This document shows, piece by piece, positions 37,993-46,588 of a stretch of 64,000 nucleotides of DNA; position 1 is the first letter of the stretch, and each line of letters begins with the position of its first letter. This stretch comes from Qipengyuania vulgaris (GTDB lineage: Bacteria; Pseudomonadota; Alphaproteobacteria; Sphingomonadales; Sphingomonadaceae). The stretch covers positions 97,002-161,001 of the forward strand of contig CCSI01000007.1 of the NCBI GenBank assembly GCA_000756795.1, written 5' to 3'. The notes under the pieces are model-generated. The model was not told where the DNA came from. It ran no database searches and saw nothing but the letters and a program-made list of their open reading frames with translations. The position numbers and the translations under genes were made by a program.

Positions 37993-38451
37993 TCAATCAT
38001 CGCGGGAAATCTTCTCGCGGCGTTCGTGCGCTTCCTGCGCCTCGACGGTCATGGTGGCGACCGGGCGGGCAATCAGGCGGCGCAGGCCGATGGGGTCGCC
38101 AGTAACTTCGCACCAGCCGTATTCGCCCTGGTCGATACGGCGCAACGCCGCGTCGATTTTCGAGATCAGCTTGCGCTGGCGGTCACGGGTGCGAAGTTCG
38201 ATGCCCCAGTCGGTTTCAGAAGAAGCGCGGTCGTTGAGGTCGGGCTCGCGGATCGGACCGTCCTGCAGCGATTGCAGCGTCTGGCCGGCGGCATCATGGA
38301 TGGATTTCTTCCAGTCGAGCAACAGGACGCGGAAATAATCCAGCTGGCGCTCGCCCATATATTCTTCGTCGTCCGAGGGCGTGTAATCGGGGTCGACGGC
38401 AGCTTTCGCTTGCGCGAGCTTTTCCGAAACATTCGAAGCCGTTGTGGCCAT
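37993..38451 (-). CDS. dksA: RNA polymerase-binding transcription factor DksA
   Basis: 152 residues from the ATG at 38451. The coiled-coil tip carries D71-x-x-D74-x-A76 (DLNDRAS), the residues by which DksA acts on RNA polymerase with ppGpp. The zinc finger is degenerate: only Cys114 of the usual four remains (GWCEVTGDPIG), a pattern seen in other alphaproteobacteria. It controls the stringent response. 5' leader of 129 bases to the promoter region, with divergence from the Sel1 gene beyond. Confidence 0.94.
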   Translation of the reverse strand: MATTASNVSEKLAQAKAAVDPDYTPSDDEEYMGERQLDYFRVLLLDWKKSIHDAAGQTLQSLQDGPIREPDLNDRASSETDWGIELRTRDRQRKLISKIDAALRRIDQGEYGWCEVTGDPIGLRRLIARPVATMTVEAQEAHERREKISRDD

Positions 38452-38667
38452 TGAGCTTGGTACCCTTCTTCCCAACTCTCGTGTCGATCGGAGAGCCGCC
38501 CTACCCGCCAGCCCGGGTTTTCCCGGTACCGGAAGCGCTCCGATGGCGCGGCCTATAGGCAGGGCATAGGATGCCCGCAAGCGGCTTTGCCGGAATTCTC
38601 CTTACCCTGTGACAGATTAAGCGCAGCCTACCGGTTTCACGATATCCGCAATTAGTTGCCGCGGCTG

Positions 38668-38682
38668 TTAACCATTTATTGA
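38668..38682 (+). promoter_or_regulatory. Near-consensus CtrA-binding site upstream of the Sel1-type gene
   Basis: TTAACCATTTATTGA matches TTAA-N7-TTAA with one mismatch (G for A) and includes the preferred TTAACCAT half. It lies 66 bases before the ATG at 38748. CtrA itself is encoded at 17227-17922. Whether the site activates or represses is not visible. Confidence 0.55.
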
Positions 38683-38747
38683 CCATAAGGGCGCAGCTTC
38701 CAACTCACCGGCAGGGGAGCCGGACCAGGAAACCGGGGGAGTTTGAC

Positions 38748-39077
38748 ATGCAACTCAAGGCTATCGAAGGCGGCAACGGCCGCATCGAACAGGGCGATGA
38801 AGCGATGGTCACCATCGCGGAATATCTCAACAATTACGAGAACGGCAGCATTGACGCGCTCTACGATCTGGGCGTCGCCTTCTCTACCGGCAGCCATGGC
38901 TGCACCACCGACATGATTGAAGCGCACAAGTGGTTCAACATCGCCGCCAGCAAGGGTCACGAGGAAGCCGCCTGGTGCCGCGCCGATGTCTCGGATGAAA
39001 TGACCGCTCGCGAAATCGCCGAGGCACAGCGTCGGGCTCGCCAGTGGCTGATGGATGGCCAGCGCAAGGTTGCCTGA
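38748..39077 (+). CDS. Sel1-repeat-like small protein
   Basis: 109 residues. The central segment ALYDLGVAFSTG...EAHKWFNIAASKGHEEAAW follows one Sel1-like (TPR) helix pair, with an acidic N-terminal helix and basic C-terminal helix RAAQRRARQWLMDG-type. The ATG has a GGGGGAG site 7 bases upstream. Sel1 repeats mediate protein interactions. A CtrA-like site lies just upstream, so the gene is a candidate CtrA target. Family function unknown. Confidence 0.8.
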   Translation: MQLKAIEGGNGRIEQGDEAMVTIAEYLNNYENGSIDALYDLGVAFSTGSHGCTTDMIEAHKWFNIAASKGHEEAAWCRADVSDEMTAREIAEAQRRARQWLMDGQRKVA

Positions 39078-39078
39078 T

Positions 39079-40215
39079 TCAACCCGACCTTTTGAAGGGC
39101 GTTCTTCGCTCGAGATAGTTGCGGTCGGCGGCCACGCCTTCGCGCTCGCGCTCGAGGAACTCCGCCACGGCCGACCGGAAGCCGCTGTCGGCGAACCAGT
39201 GGGCCGAAGTGGTCTCGACCGGTTCGTAGCCGCGCGCGAGTTTATGCCCGCCCTGCGCACCCGCCTCGACTTTCGGTAAGCCAAGCTCGATGGCCGCATC
39301 GATGGCCTGGTAATAGCACAGCTCGAAATGCAGGAAGCGCACCTGCTTCGTGCAGCCCCAGTAGCGGCCGTAGAGCGCATCTCCCCCTATGAAATTGAGC
39401 GCGCCGGCAATCGGCTCACCGTCTTCCAGTGCCAGCACCAGCACGATTTTCTCGCCCATCCGCTCGCCAAAAAGGTCGAAGGCGGCGCGGGTGAGATAGG
39501 GACTGCCCCATTTGCGCAGGCCGGTATCCTGGTAGAATTCCCAGAACGCATCCCAATGCTGCGGCTTGATGTCGTCTCCGGTCAGGCGGAGGATTTCGAG
39601 GCCCTCCTGCGCGGCGGCACGTTCTTTCCTCAAATCCTTGCGCTTGCGCGACGTCAGCGTGGCGAGGAATTCCTCGAAGCTGGCAAAACCATGGTTGAGC
39701 CAGTGGAACTGGATGTCCTTGCGAAGGAGCCAGCCGTGCTCCTCGAATAGCGAGACCTGCTGGGGCTCGATGAAAGTCGCATGGGCGGATGAGAAATCGT
39801 TCTGCACGCATAATTGCTCGGCAGCCGACAGCAGCGACGCGGCGAGCGAAGGGTCGGACAGCAGCAGCCTCGGCCCCGTCGCGGGCGTGAAGGGCGCGGC
39901 AATCTGGAGTTTGGGATAATAGCTTCCCCCCGCCCGCTCGTAAGCATCGGCGAAGGCATGGTCGAAAACATACTCGCCTTGGCTGTGACCCTTGGCATAG
40001 GCGGGCATGGCGGCAAGCGGGGGACCGCCCTCGGCCGAAATAACCAGCGGGACAGGCTGCCAGCCGGTGCCGGGACCGACGCTGCCCGAATCCTCCAGCG
40101 CGGTGAGGAATTCGTGGCTCATGAAGGGATTGCCCTTCGCCAGCGCATTCCATGCCGCCCGGTCGAATGCTCCGACCGAACCGGCAATCCGCGCGGCAAG
40201 CCCCTCCCCGTTCAC
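39079..40215 (-). CDS. FemAB-like (DUF482/PF04339) acyltransferase-type protein
   Basis: 378 residues starting GTG at 40215, which overlaps the upstream gene stop as GTGA. The pattern NPFMSHEFLTALEDSGSVG...GWQPVPLVI near the N-terminus and LTSRKRKDLRKERAAAQEGLEIL are typical of the GNAT-like peptidogalycan biosynthesis/recognition family. Substrate unproven. It ends a five-gene overlapping run. The C-terminus HFELCYYQAIDAAIELGLPKVEAGAQGGHK carries the conserved second-half motif. Confidence 0.85.
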   Translation of the reverse strand: MNGEGLAARIAGSVGAFDRAAWNALAKGNPFMSHEFLTALEDSGSVGPGTGWQPVPLVISAEGGPPLAAMPAYAKGHSQGEYVFDHAFADAYERAGGSYYPKLQIAAPFTPATGPRLLLSDPSLAASLLSAAEQLCVQNDFSSAHATFIEPQQVSLFEEHGWLLRKDIQFHWLNHGFASFEEFLATLTSRKRKDLRKERAAAQEGLEILRLTGDDIKPQHWDAFWEFYQDTGLRKWGSPYLTRAAFDLFGERMGEKIVLVLALEDGEPIAGALNFIGGDALYGRYWGCTKQVRFLHFELCYYQAIDAAIELGLPKVEAGAQGGHKLARGYEPVETTSAHWFADSGFRSAVAEFLEREREGVAADRNYLERRTPFKRSG

Positions 40216-40979
40216 GCCAGCCCTTCTCCTTCGGAAATCAGCGCGTCTGCGTGGGTCCTGGCATGAGCGCGGCTCTCGGGCGAATTCACCGTCCATGTCA
40301 GCACGGGCATTCCTCGATCGCGCAAGCCTGCGACCATTGGGTTCGGCAAGGCTGCCACGTGATAGGCGATGAATTCGGGCCGCGCCGCCCACAGGGCCGC
40401 GTGCCGCTGCCACGCCTTTTGGGTCATCCCGACATCATCCTCGCGCATGACGAGACCGCGCAGCGTCTCGGGCGAATGCTTCGCAAACCATGTGCACACG
40501 CGCGGGTCGAAACTCATCACTGCATGGCGGCCTGCGTAGTTTTCGAGCGCCTTGGCCACCGCGCGGCAACTGCGCCGCACATCATAGCCGCGCTTCGACT
40601 TGATTTCGATGAGGATGGGGACCTGACCGTTTACGAGCGGCAGCAAGTCGTCGAGCCGCGCCAGCCGGTGCTCGCTATCGAGGAAGGCGACTTGCGCCAA
40701 TTCTTCCGCCGAATGGCTGGCCGTGGGTCCGCTCAGCCCTGTCAGCCGGTCGAGCTCCCAATCGTGGAGCAGCATCGCACACCCGTCGCGGCTGCGCTGG
40801 ATATCGCATTCCACGCCCATGCCGCGCTCGACCGCCAGCCCGAAAGCCGCCAGCGAGTTTTCCGGCACGCCCGGGCCGTGAAGGCCGCGGTGGGCATATT
40901 CCCAATCCCGCAGCCAGCCGACCCGCGCGGGGTCGGGCGGCCCGACAATCAGCCGGTCAAGCGGGGCGAAGAGCGACAA
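40212..40979 (-). CDS. Glycerophosphodiester phosphodiesterase
   Basis: 255 residues of the GDPD family: catalytic HRG at 30-32 (AHRGLHGPGVPENS), metal-binding Glu57 and Asp59 in GVECDI, and HDWELDRLTG. It hydrolyses glycerophosphodiesters to sn-glycerol 3-phosphate and an alcohol. No signal peptide, so it acts in the cytoplasm. It overlaps RidA by 23 bases at its start and the next gene by four at its end. Confidence 0.93.
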   Translation of the reverse strand: MSLFAPLDRLIVGPPDPARVGWLRDWEYAHRGLHGPGVPENSLAAFGLAVERGMGVECDIQRSRDGCAMLLHDWELDRLTGLSGPTASHSAEELAQVAFLDSEHRLARLDDLLPLVNGQVPILIEIKSKRGYDVRRSCRAVAKALENYAGRHAVMSFDPRVCTWFAKHSPETLRGLVMREDDVGMTQKAWQRHAALWAARPEFIAYHVAALPNPMVAGLRDRGMPVLTWTVNSPESRAHARTHADALISEGEGLA

Positions 40980-41415
40980 TCGCGTCGACCTCTACCGCGG
41001 CATCGAGCGGCAGCACCGGCACGCCCACCGCGCTGCGCGCATGGCGGCCCGCCTCGCCGAAGACCTCGAACATCAAATCGCTGGTGCCGTTCACCACCTT
41101 GGGCTGGTCGGTGAAGCTCGGAATGCTGGAAACGAAACCGCCCAGTTTCACCACCTTCTCGACCCGTTCGAGCAGGCCTGCTGCCTTCAACTGCGCGAGT
41201 ATCATCATCCCGCAAGCGCGCGCGGCTTCCTGCCCGCGTTCGAGGGTAACGTCCTGACCCAGCTTGCCGGTGACGAGCTGGCCGTCGACAAAGGGCAACT
41301 GCCCGGAAATATACGCCGTATCACCCGACATGACGAGCGGCTGGTAGCTCGCGACCGGAGCTGCCGCTTCGGGCAATTCGATTCCGAGTTCTTCGAGTTT
41401 CGCCTCGATGCTCAT
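40957..41415 (-). CDS. RidA/YjgF family protein
   Basis: 152 residues with the RidA pattern: AYISGQLPFVDGQ near residues 35-48, GFVSSIPSFTDQPKVVNGTSDLM and VGVPVLPLDAAVEVDAIVAL. The conserved active-site Arg of canonical RidA enzymes is in this last part as ARSAVGV. Predicted to be an enamine/imine deaminase or a homologue of unknown activity. Overlaps the HAD gene by four bases. Confidence 0.9.
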   Translation of the reverse strand: MSIEAKLEELGIELPEAAAPVASYQPLVMSGDTAYISGQLPFVDGQLVTGKLGQDVTLERGQEAARACGMMILAQLKAAGLLERVEKVVKLGGFVSSIPSFTDQPKVVNGTSDLMFEVFGEAGRHARSAVGVPVLPLDAAVEVDAIVALRPA

Positions 41416-42041
41416 GCTTCTTCCTTCTGCAATTGGTCACGCAGCCACGGCAGCGCCTGGGCCCAGTCGTCGATCCGCGCATCGGCGTGGCCCGAGGTGT
41501 GGGCGCAGTCGATATGCGGGGCGAGCATCGGCTCGCCGCACAAATGGAGCGTGGTGATACTGTCGATGGTCTCGCGCGCGGAGCGGTGATGCTGCGCCAA
41601 ATCGTCGATGAAAATGGCCCTCGAAGGCCGGTATTCATCAAGGATGTTTTGCAGCGCCGGACCTTTCGGCCCCTGGTTGGTGAAAACCCGCGCATTGAGG
41701 CCGTGACCCGCCAGCTGCTCGGTGCGCATTTGCTGGCGCTTGTCGACGAGGTTGGTGAGGATGACGACATCCGCCTCCTCGGCCAGCGTGTTGATGCCCT
41801 CGATGGCGCCGGGAATGGGGTTCTGGCGATACATCTCGGTATCGAAAAACAGGCCGAGCTTGTGCCAGATTTCATCGGGTGCAAGCACCTCGCCGCTGTC
41901 CTGCCAGCGCAGCGCCTGGGCGAAATCGTTTCCGTTCATGCGAAACTCGACGCCTTGCGTTTCCGCCAGCCAGTCCTTGAAGGGACTGACCATGTAAAGC
42001 AGCACCTCGTCGCAATCGGAGATGATCAGGGGGCGTGTCAT
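41412..42041 (-). CDS. HAD superfamily hydrolase
   Basis: 209 residues. Motif I is SDCDEV (residues 8-13, Asp10 in the nucleophile region), motif II is VVILTNLVDK with the Thr, and an acidic motif near IFIDDLAQH supplies the last Asp pair. It looks like a small-molecule phosphatase with unknown substrate. It overlaps DUF3572 and RidA genes by four bases each. Confidence 0.85.
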   Translation of the reverse strand: MTRPLIISDCDEVLLYMVSPFKDWLAETQGVEFRMNGNDFAQALRWQDSGEVLAPDEIWHKLGLFFDTEMYRQNPIPGAIEGINTLAEEADVVILTNLVDKRQQMRTEQLAGHGLNARVFTNQGPKGPALQNILDEYRPSRAIFIDDLAQHHRSARETIDSITTLHLCGEPMLAPHIDCAHTSGHADARIDDWAQALPWLRDQLQKEEA

Positions 42042-42274
42042 GTGTTCAATGTCCTCGCAGCAGCGACCAGTGTTTCCGGTTTCGTATCCAAAGCGTCTGC
42101 GGCGGCAATAAGGTCCGGCTCGTGGTTGGCGAGGAATTCGAGCACCGCGGCCTGCACGCTGCGTTCGCCCAGACCGTGACGCAATCGGTCGGGGGTGAGG
42201 CCGGTGAGTGACAATAGCCGCTCGGCGCGTTTTTCGTCGGTCAGCGCCCAGCCCAAAGCTTCAAGCGCCAGCAC
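42038..42274 (-). CDS. DUF3572 domain-containing protein
   Basis: At least 78 residues: EALGWALTDEKRAERLLSLTGLTPD and AAVLEFLANHEPDLIAAADALD match the DUF3572 pattern. The GTG at 42274 is the only common start codon, but the frame stays open upstream to a CTG at 42328 or ATT at 42322, and AAAGGA lies directly before them, so a longer form starting near 42325 is possible. Alternative starts are non-AUG, hence the uncertain end. Function unknown; it leads the overlapping five-gene run and is divergent from the DivK-type gene. Confidence 0.75.
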   Translation of the reverse strand: MLALEALGWALTDEKRAERLLSLTGLTPDRLRHGLGERSVQAAVLEFLANHEPDLIAAADALDTKPETLVAAARTLNT

Positions 42275-42382
42275 TTCCGGCGCCCTTGTGTCTCCGCTCG
42301 CCGATTTCTTCCGTTCGAGAATTGTCAGTCCTTTCGCTTGCCTCTAGGCGTGCCGTTCACATTCGCAGGAGTGACCCGCCCC

Positions 42383-42751
42383 GTGGCAAAGAGAATCCTC
42401 GTTGTCGAGGACAACGACCTCAACCGTAAGCTGTTTTGTGACGTCTTGAAGGCCAACGGCTACGAGGTGGTGCCGGTTTCGGACGGAAACAACTTCCTTG
42501 CGACCGCCAAGAGATCCGACCCGCAGCTGGTGATCATGGACATCCAGTTGCCCAATGTCAGCGGCGTCGATTTGATTGCCCAGTTGAAGGCAGACAGCGC
42601 AATGGAAGGCGTGCCCGTTTTGGCTGTCACGGCCTATGCCGGCAAGGGTGACGAAGAGCGCATTCGCGATGCCGGCGCGCAGGATTACCTCGCCAAGCCG
42701 GTTTCCATCGGCCCCTTCATGGCTGCGGTGCGCAAGCTGTTGTCGGACTAG
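42383..42751 (+). CDS. divK: DivK-like single-domain response regulator
   Basis: 122 residues starting at GTG 42383 (MAKRILVVEDN), a single receiver. Phospho-acceptor Asp53 in VIMDIQLPNVSG, switch Thr83 in AVTAYA, and Lys105 in LAKPVS. Similarity in layout to DivK, the cell-cycle response regulator that signals toward CtrA. An in-frame GTG at 42371, next to the AGGAG, would add four residues. The gene is divergent from DUF3572. Confidence 0.85.
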   Translation: MAKRILVVEDNDLNRKLFCDVLKANGYEVVPVSDGNNFLATAKRSDPQLVIMDIQLPNVSGVDLIAQLKADSAMEGVPVLAVTAYAGKGDEERIRDAGAQDYLAKPVSIGPFMAAVRKLLSD

Positions 42752-42863
42752 GCCGCATTACCGGCAAAGCTTGACAAACCTGAGCGGAAACCGCTTTGCC
42801 GCTCCATTCGTTGACCCCGCAAACCTGCGGGTCGCATCGCATAGACAAGAATTGGACCCATTC

Positions 42864-43109
42864 ATGGACCGTGCCGAGGTAGACACGAAAATCCGAGCGC
42901 TCATCGAACCGTTCAACAAGAAGAGGGTCGAGATCAGGGAAGAGACCACCTTCCAGAACGATCTTGAATTCGACAGCCTGACGGTGATGGATTTCGTCGC
43001 CGAGATCGAGGACGAATTCGACATCATCATCTCGATGAACCAGCAGGCTGAGATCGAAAATTACGGCCAGCTCGTCGATGCGGTCCACAAGCTGCAGGCC
43101 GACGCATGA
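42864..43109 (+). CDS. Acyl carrier protein dedicated to sphingolipid synthesis
   Basis: 81-residue acyl carrier protein. The phosphopantetheine attachment Ser38 is in EFDSLTVMDFV. The gene overlaps the start of spt by four bases (ATGA), matching the acpR-spt pair that supplies the acyl chain to serine palmitoyltransferase in other alphaproteobacteria. It differs from the fatty-acid AcpP (which reads GADSLD). Confidence 0.92.
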   Translation: MDRAEVDTKIRALIEPFNKKRVEIREETTFQNDLEFDSLTVMDFVAEIEDEFDIIISMNQQAEIENYGQLVDAVHKLQADA

Positions 43110-44362
43110 GCGAAGGAATCAGCCAGCCGGACCAGCCGCAGCCGATCGAGGCGCATGCCGGCGACAAGGACCTCTTCTCCAAGTTCGACGACATCATCGC
43201 GCTGCGCGAAGGGCTGCTCTCGCAAGGGCGTGAAGACCCGTTCAACCTCGTTATGGAAAAGGTCCTTTCGCCGACCCGCGCGATCTGCAACGGGCGCGAG
43301 ACCATCCTGCTCGGCACCTATAACTACATGGGCATGACCTTCGACCCCGACGTGGTCGAGGCGGGCAAGCAGGCGCTGGCCGATTTCGGCACCGGCACGA
43401 CCGGAAGCCGCGTTCTCAATGGCACCTACCAGGGCCACAAGGAATGCGAAGAAGCGCTGCGCGATTTCTACCAGATGGACCACGCGATGGTCTTTTCGAC
43501 CGGCTATCAGGCCAATCTCGGGATCATCAGCACGATTGCCGGCAAGGGCGATTACATCGTCCTCGACATCGACAGCCATGCCAGCATCTGGGACGGCTGC
43601 GCGATGGGCCAGGCCGAGGTCGTGCCGTTCAAGCACAACGATATCGAGGCGATGGAAAAGCGCCTCAAGCGCATTCCCGAGGGTGCAGGGAAGCTCGTCA
43701 TCCTCGAAGGCGTCTATTCGATGTTGGGCGACATTGCTCCGCTTAAGGAAATGGTCGCCATCGCCAAGAAATACGGCGCCATGGTGCTGGTCGACGAAGC
43801 GCATTCGATGGGCTTCATCGGCGAAAACGGCCGCGGCGTGGTCGAGGACGCAGGCGTCATCGACGATGTCGACTTCATCATCGGCACCTTCTCCAAGAGC
43901 GTCGGGACGGTCGGCGGTTTCTGCGTTTCGAACCATCCGAAGTTCGAAATCATGCGTCTGGTTTGCCGCCCCTACGTTTTCACCGCCAGCCTGCCGCCTT
44001 CCGTGGTGGCGACGGCGGCGACTTCTATCCGCAAGCTGATGCACGGCTCGAACAAGCGTGCGCACCTGTGGGAGAACTCCAAGAACCTCCACAAGGGCCT
44101 GCGCGACCTCGGCTTCAAGCTGGGCACCGATGAGCCGCAGAGCGCCATCATCGCGGTCATCATGCCCGACCTCGAAAAGGGCGCACATATGTGGGAAACG
44201 CTCATCCGAAACGGGCTCTACGTGAACCTCGCCCGTCCGCCCGCGACTCCGGCCGGCATGACCCTGCTTCGCTGCTCGCTCTGCGCCGAGCATAGCGAAG
44301 AAGAGGTCGGCCAGATCCTCGAGATTTTCGAGAAATCGGGCAAGGAAACCGGGATCATCTGA
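43106..44362 (+). CDS. spt: Serine palmitoyltransferase
   Basis: 418-residue alpha-oxoamine synthase family PLP enzyme condensing serine with a palmitoyl thioester to 3-ketodihydrosphingosine. The catalytic Lys264 is in GTFSKSVGTVGG, Asp230 is in LVDEAHSMG and His158 is in DIDSHASIW. Overlaps the acyl carrier protein gene (ATGA), so the pair is coupled. Cytoplasmic or peripheral to the membrane. Marks sphingolipid production, typical of sphingomonads. Confidence 0.95.
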   Translation: MSEGISQPDQPQPIEAHAGDKDLFSKFDDIIALREGLLSQGREDPFNLVMEKVLSPTRAICNGRETILLGTYNYMGMTFDPDVVEAGKQALADFGTGTTGSRVLNGTYQGHKECEEALRDFYQMDHAMVFSTGYQANLGIISTIAGKGDYIVLDIDSHASIWDGCAMGQAEVVPFKHNDIEAMEKRLKRIPEGAGKLVILEGVYSMLGDIAPLKEMVAIAKKYGAMVLVDEAHSMGFIGENGRGVVEDAGVIDDVDFIIGTFSKSVGTVGGFCVSNHPKFEIMRLVCRPYVFTASLPPSVVATAATSIRKLMHGSNKRAHLWENSKNLHKGLRDLGFKLGTDEPQSAIIAVIMPDLEKGAHMWETLIRNGLYVNLARPPATPAGMTLLRCSLCAEHSEEEVGQILEIFEKSGKETGII

Positions 44363-44422
44363 CCCTCGAGGGTGGTGAAACAGGGCGCATGGTAACCGGC
44401 CCATGACAGGCGGCACTCCATC

Positions 44423-46045
44423 ATGAAGGCGGTGTTCGGCTGGCTTGGGCGCACGGGGGTCCTGTACCTCGTCCTGTGCCTCGCCTTTGCGTTCTACATC
44501 CTCGCCTGGCCGCAAATCAAAGCCGAGTTCGGCGACGGCTCGCTGCGCGAAGATGCGATGAGCGTCGAGGAGGTCCGCGCCGCGCTGGCCGCTGACGGGG
44601 CCGAGGCGCGCGATTTGCTGCGCGAACGCACTGCAGGCTTCGAGGAAGAGAGCCGTGCAAACCTGGAACATCGGCTGGAAGAAGTCCGGAGCGAAGGCGC
44701 TTCGATTGAGGCCCAGCTAGATGAGGACGGCGGCTGGTTCGACTCTGTCCGTCCCTCGCGCATCCTGGAAACAAAGCGGCTCGAACTACGCAAGGCAGCG
44801 CTCGACGCCGAAGCAGGCGTGCTCACCGAGGCGCTTGACCTTGCCGAAGCGCGTGAGACATCCGCACGCTATCCGCAGATAACGACCGAGGCATCGATTG
44901 AGGCGGCGATAGAAACGTGCAGCCTCTGGACGAGGAGGCTGAAAACCTTCGAGAAGCAGAACCCAGTCATCCGCGAAATCGATGCCTACTTGCGGGGCGA
45001 GCGCGACAGGATTGAGCGAGGCAAGTCCCGCGAATGTGGCAAGCAACAGCGGTGGAGTACCCAGCGGAAAGCTGCGCTGGCGGCCAACGAGGCGCTCATG
45101 ACCGCACGCGAACAGTTTGCCGAGGTGCAGAGTTCCGCCGCCGACAGCCTGCCCGATCCGGCGGAAGGAATCGCCGACAACACGCTGCGTGACGTGCTCG
45201 TCGCGGCTGCCTGGGCGCTGCTTGGTATCTTGCTGCTGCCCTATCTCATCCGCACATTCCTCTACTACGTCGTCGCCCCCTTCGCCGCGCGCCGCAGGTC
45301 CATCCGCATCGAGGTACCGGGCGTCACCCAAGTGCCGGTCGAATTACCAGCGGAACAGTCGCGAGCTTCCTATTCAGTGACGCTAGGCGAAGGTGAGGAA
45401 CTGCTCGTGCGGCAAGGTTACCTCCAATCGAGCCCCGACGCCGCCAGCCTCAGGACCCGCGCCATGCTCGACTGGAAGAGCCCGCTCACCAGTCTCGCCA
45501 GCGGCATGACCTTCCTCACCCGCGTTCGCGGCGCCTCGACGACGACGGTCATCTCCGCCGACGAGGACCCCTTCGCCGAGGTCACGGCAATCGACTTGCC
45601 GCATGGTGCGGCAATGGTTCTCCAGCCCCGCGCGCTTGCCGCCGTGGTCCAGCCTCAGGACCAACCTTTACGCATCGAGAGCCAATGGCGAGTGTTCAAC
45701 CTCAACGCATGGCTTACCCAGCAATTGCGCTTCCTCGTCTTCCACGGCCCGGCGCGCCTCGTGCTGAAGGGCGGGCGCGGGGTGCGGGTCGAACGGGTCG
45801 ACGAGGGCCGCCGCTTCGGACAGGACCAGCTTGCCGGCTTCAGCGCGGAGCTCGCCTATTCGGTGGCGCGTAACGAGACCTTCCTGCCCTACCTCTTCGG
45901 CCGCGAGCCGCTGCTGCGCGACAAGGTCGAGGGCGGGACGGGCATCCTCGTTATCGAGGAAGCGCCATACGCGGGTCGCCGCAAGGGCCTGCGCGGCGGG
46001 CTGGAAGGTGCGTTCGATGCCGTGCTGAAAGCCTTCGGTATCTAG
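44423..46045 (+). CDS. Unrecognised membrane protein with coiled coil and C-terminal AIM24-like region
   Basis: 540 residues. One transmembrane helix at residues 7-28, a long helical coiled-coil region (roughly 45-220, Glu/Arg/Ala rich) facing the periplasm or cytoplasm, a second hydrophobic segment at about 255-283 (LRDVLVAAAWALLGILLLPYLIRTFLYYVV) and a C-terminal beta-rich domain with FLVFHGPARLVLKGGRGVRVERVDEG reminiscent of AIM24-type proteins. Located directly after spt in the same direction with 60 bases gap. Function not known; the association with sphingolipid genes is positional. Confidence 0.55.
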   Translation: MKAVFGWLGRTGVLYLVLCLAFAFYILAWPQIKAEFGDGSLREDAMSVEEVRAALAADGAEARDLLRERTAGFEEESRANLEHRLEEVRSEGASIEAQLDEDGGWFDSVRPSRILETKRLELRKAALDAEAGVLTEALDLAEARETSARYPQITTEASIEAAIETCSLWTRRLKTFEKQNPVIREIDAYLRGERDRIERGKSRECGKQQRWSTQRKAALAANEALMTAREQFAEVQSSAADSLPDPAEGIADNTLRDVLVAAAWALLGILLLPYLIRTFLYYVVAPFAARRRSIRIEVPGVTQVPVELPAEQSRASYSVTLGEGEELLVRQGYLQSSPDAASLRTRAMLDWKSPLTSLASGMTFLTRVRGASTTTVISADEDPFAEVTAIDLPHGAAMVLQPRALAAVVQPQDQPLRIESQWRVFNLNAWLTQQLRFLVFHGPARLVLKGGRGVRVERVDEGRRFGQDQLAGFSAELAYSVARNETFLPYLFGREPLLRDKVEGGTGILVIEEAPYAGRRKGLRGGLEGAFDAVLKAFGI

Positions 46046-46107
46046 CAAATCGCCGGAACGAAATTCCTGCCGCAGCCGTCTCCTGATGTGAAAAGGAGAT
46101 TTTCCGA

Positions 46108-46539
46108 ATGAAGACCACCAACAACGGCAGCGCGACTTACGAAGGCCTCGGCAAGGACGGCAAGGGCCATGTCTCCACCGGCTCGGGCGCGCTGTCCGCC
46201 CAGCCCTATGGTTTCAACACGCGCTTCGAGGATGCGCCGGGCACGAACCCCGAGGAACTCATCGGCGCGGCGCACGCCAGCTGCTTCACCATGGCGCTCT
46301 CGTTCAAGCTCGCCGAAGCAGGCTTCACCGACGGCAGCCTGACCACTGATGCCGAAGTGACGCTGGAAAAAGAGGACGGCGGCTTCACCGTCACCAAATC
46401 CGCGCTATCGACCAAGGGCAAAGTCGAAGGCCTTGACCGCAGCAAGTTCGAGGAACTGGCAGCGGACGCGAAGGCCAATTGCCCGATTTCCAAACTGCTC
46501 AATTGCGAAATCACCCTCGAAACCAGCTTCGAGGGCTGA
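46108..46539 (+). CDS. OsmC family peroxide-reductase-type protein
   Basis: 143 residues with the redox cysteine pair of the family: Cys59 in GAAHASCFTMAL and Cys125 in ANCPISKLL. The motif is of OsmC type (detoxifies organic hydroperoxides). A good GGAG ribosome site precedes it. Followed by strong hairpins before the convergent desaturase gene. Confidence 0.9.
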   Translation: MKTTNNGSATYEGLGKDGKGHVSTGSGALSAQPYGFNTRFEDAPGTNPEELIGAAHASCFTMALSFKLAEAGFTDGSLTTDAEVTLEKEDGGFTVTKSALSTKGKVEGLDRSKFEELAADAKANCPISKLLNCEITLETSFEG

Positions 46540-46588
46540 TGCGAGTGAACGGCCGGCCAGCGGACGAACCGCCGACCGGCCGCCTCCC

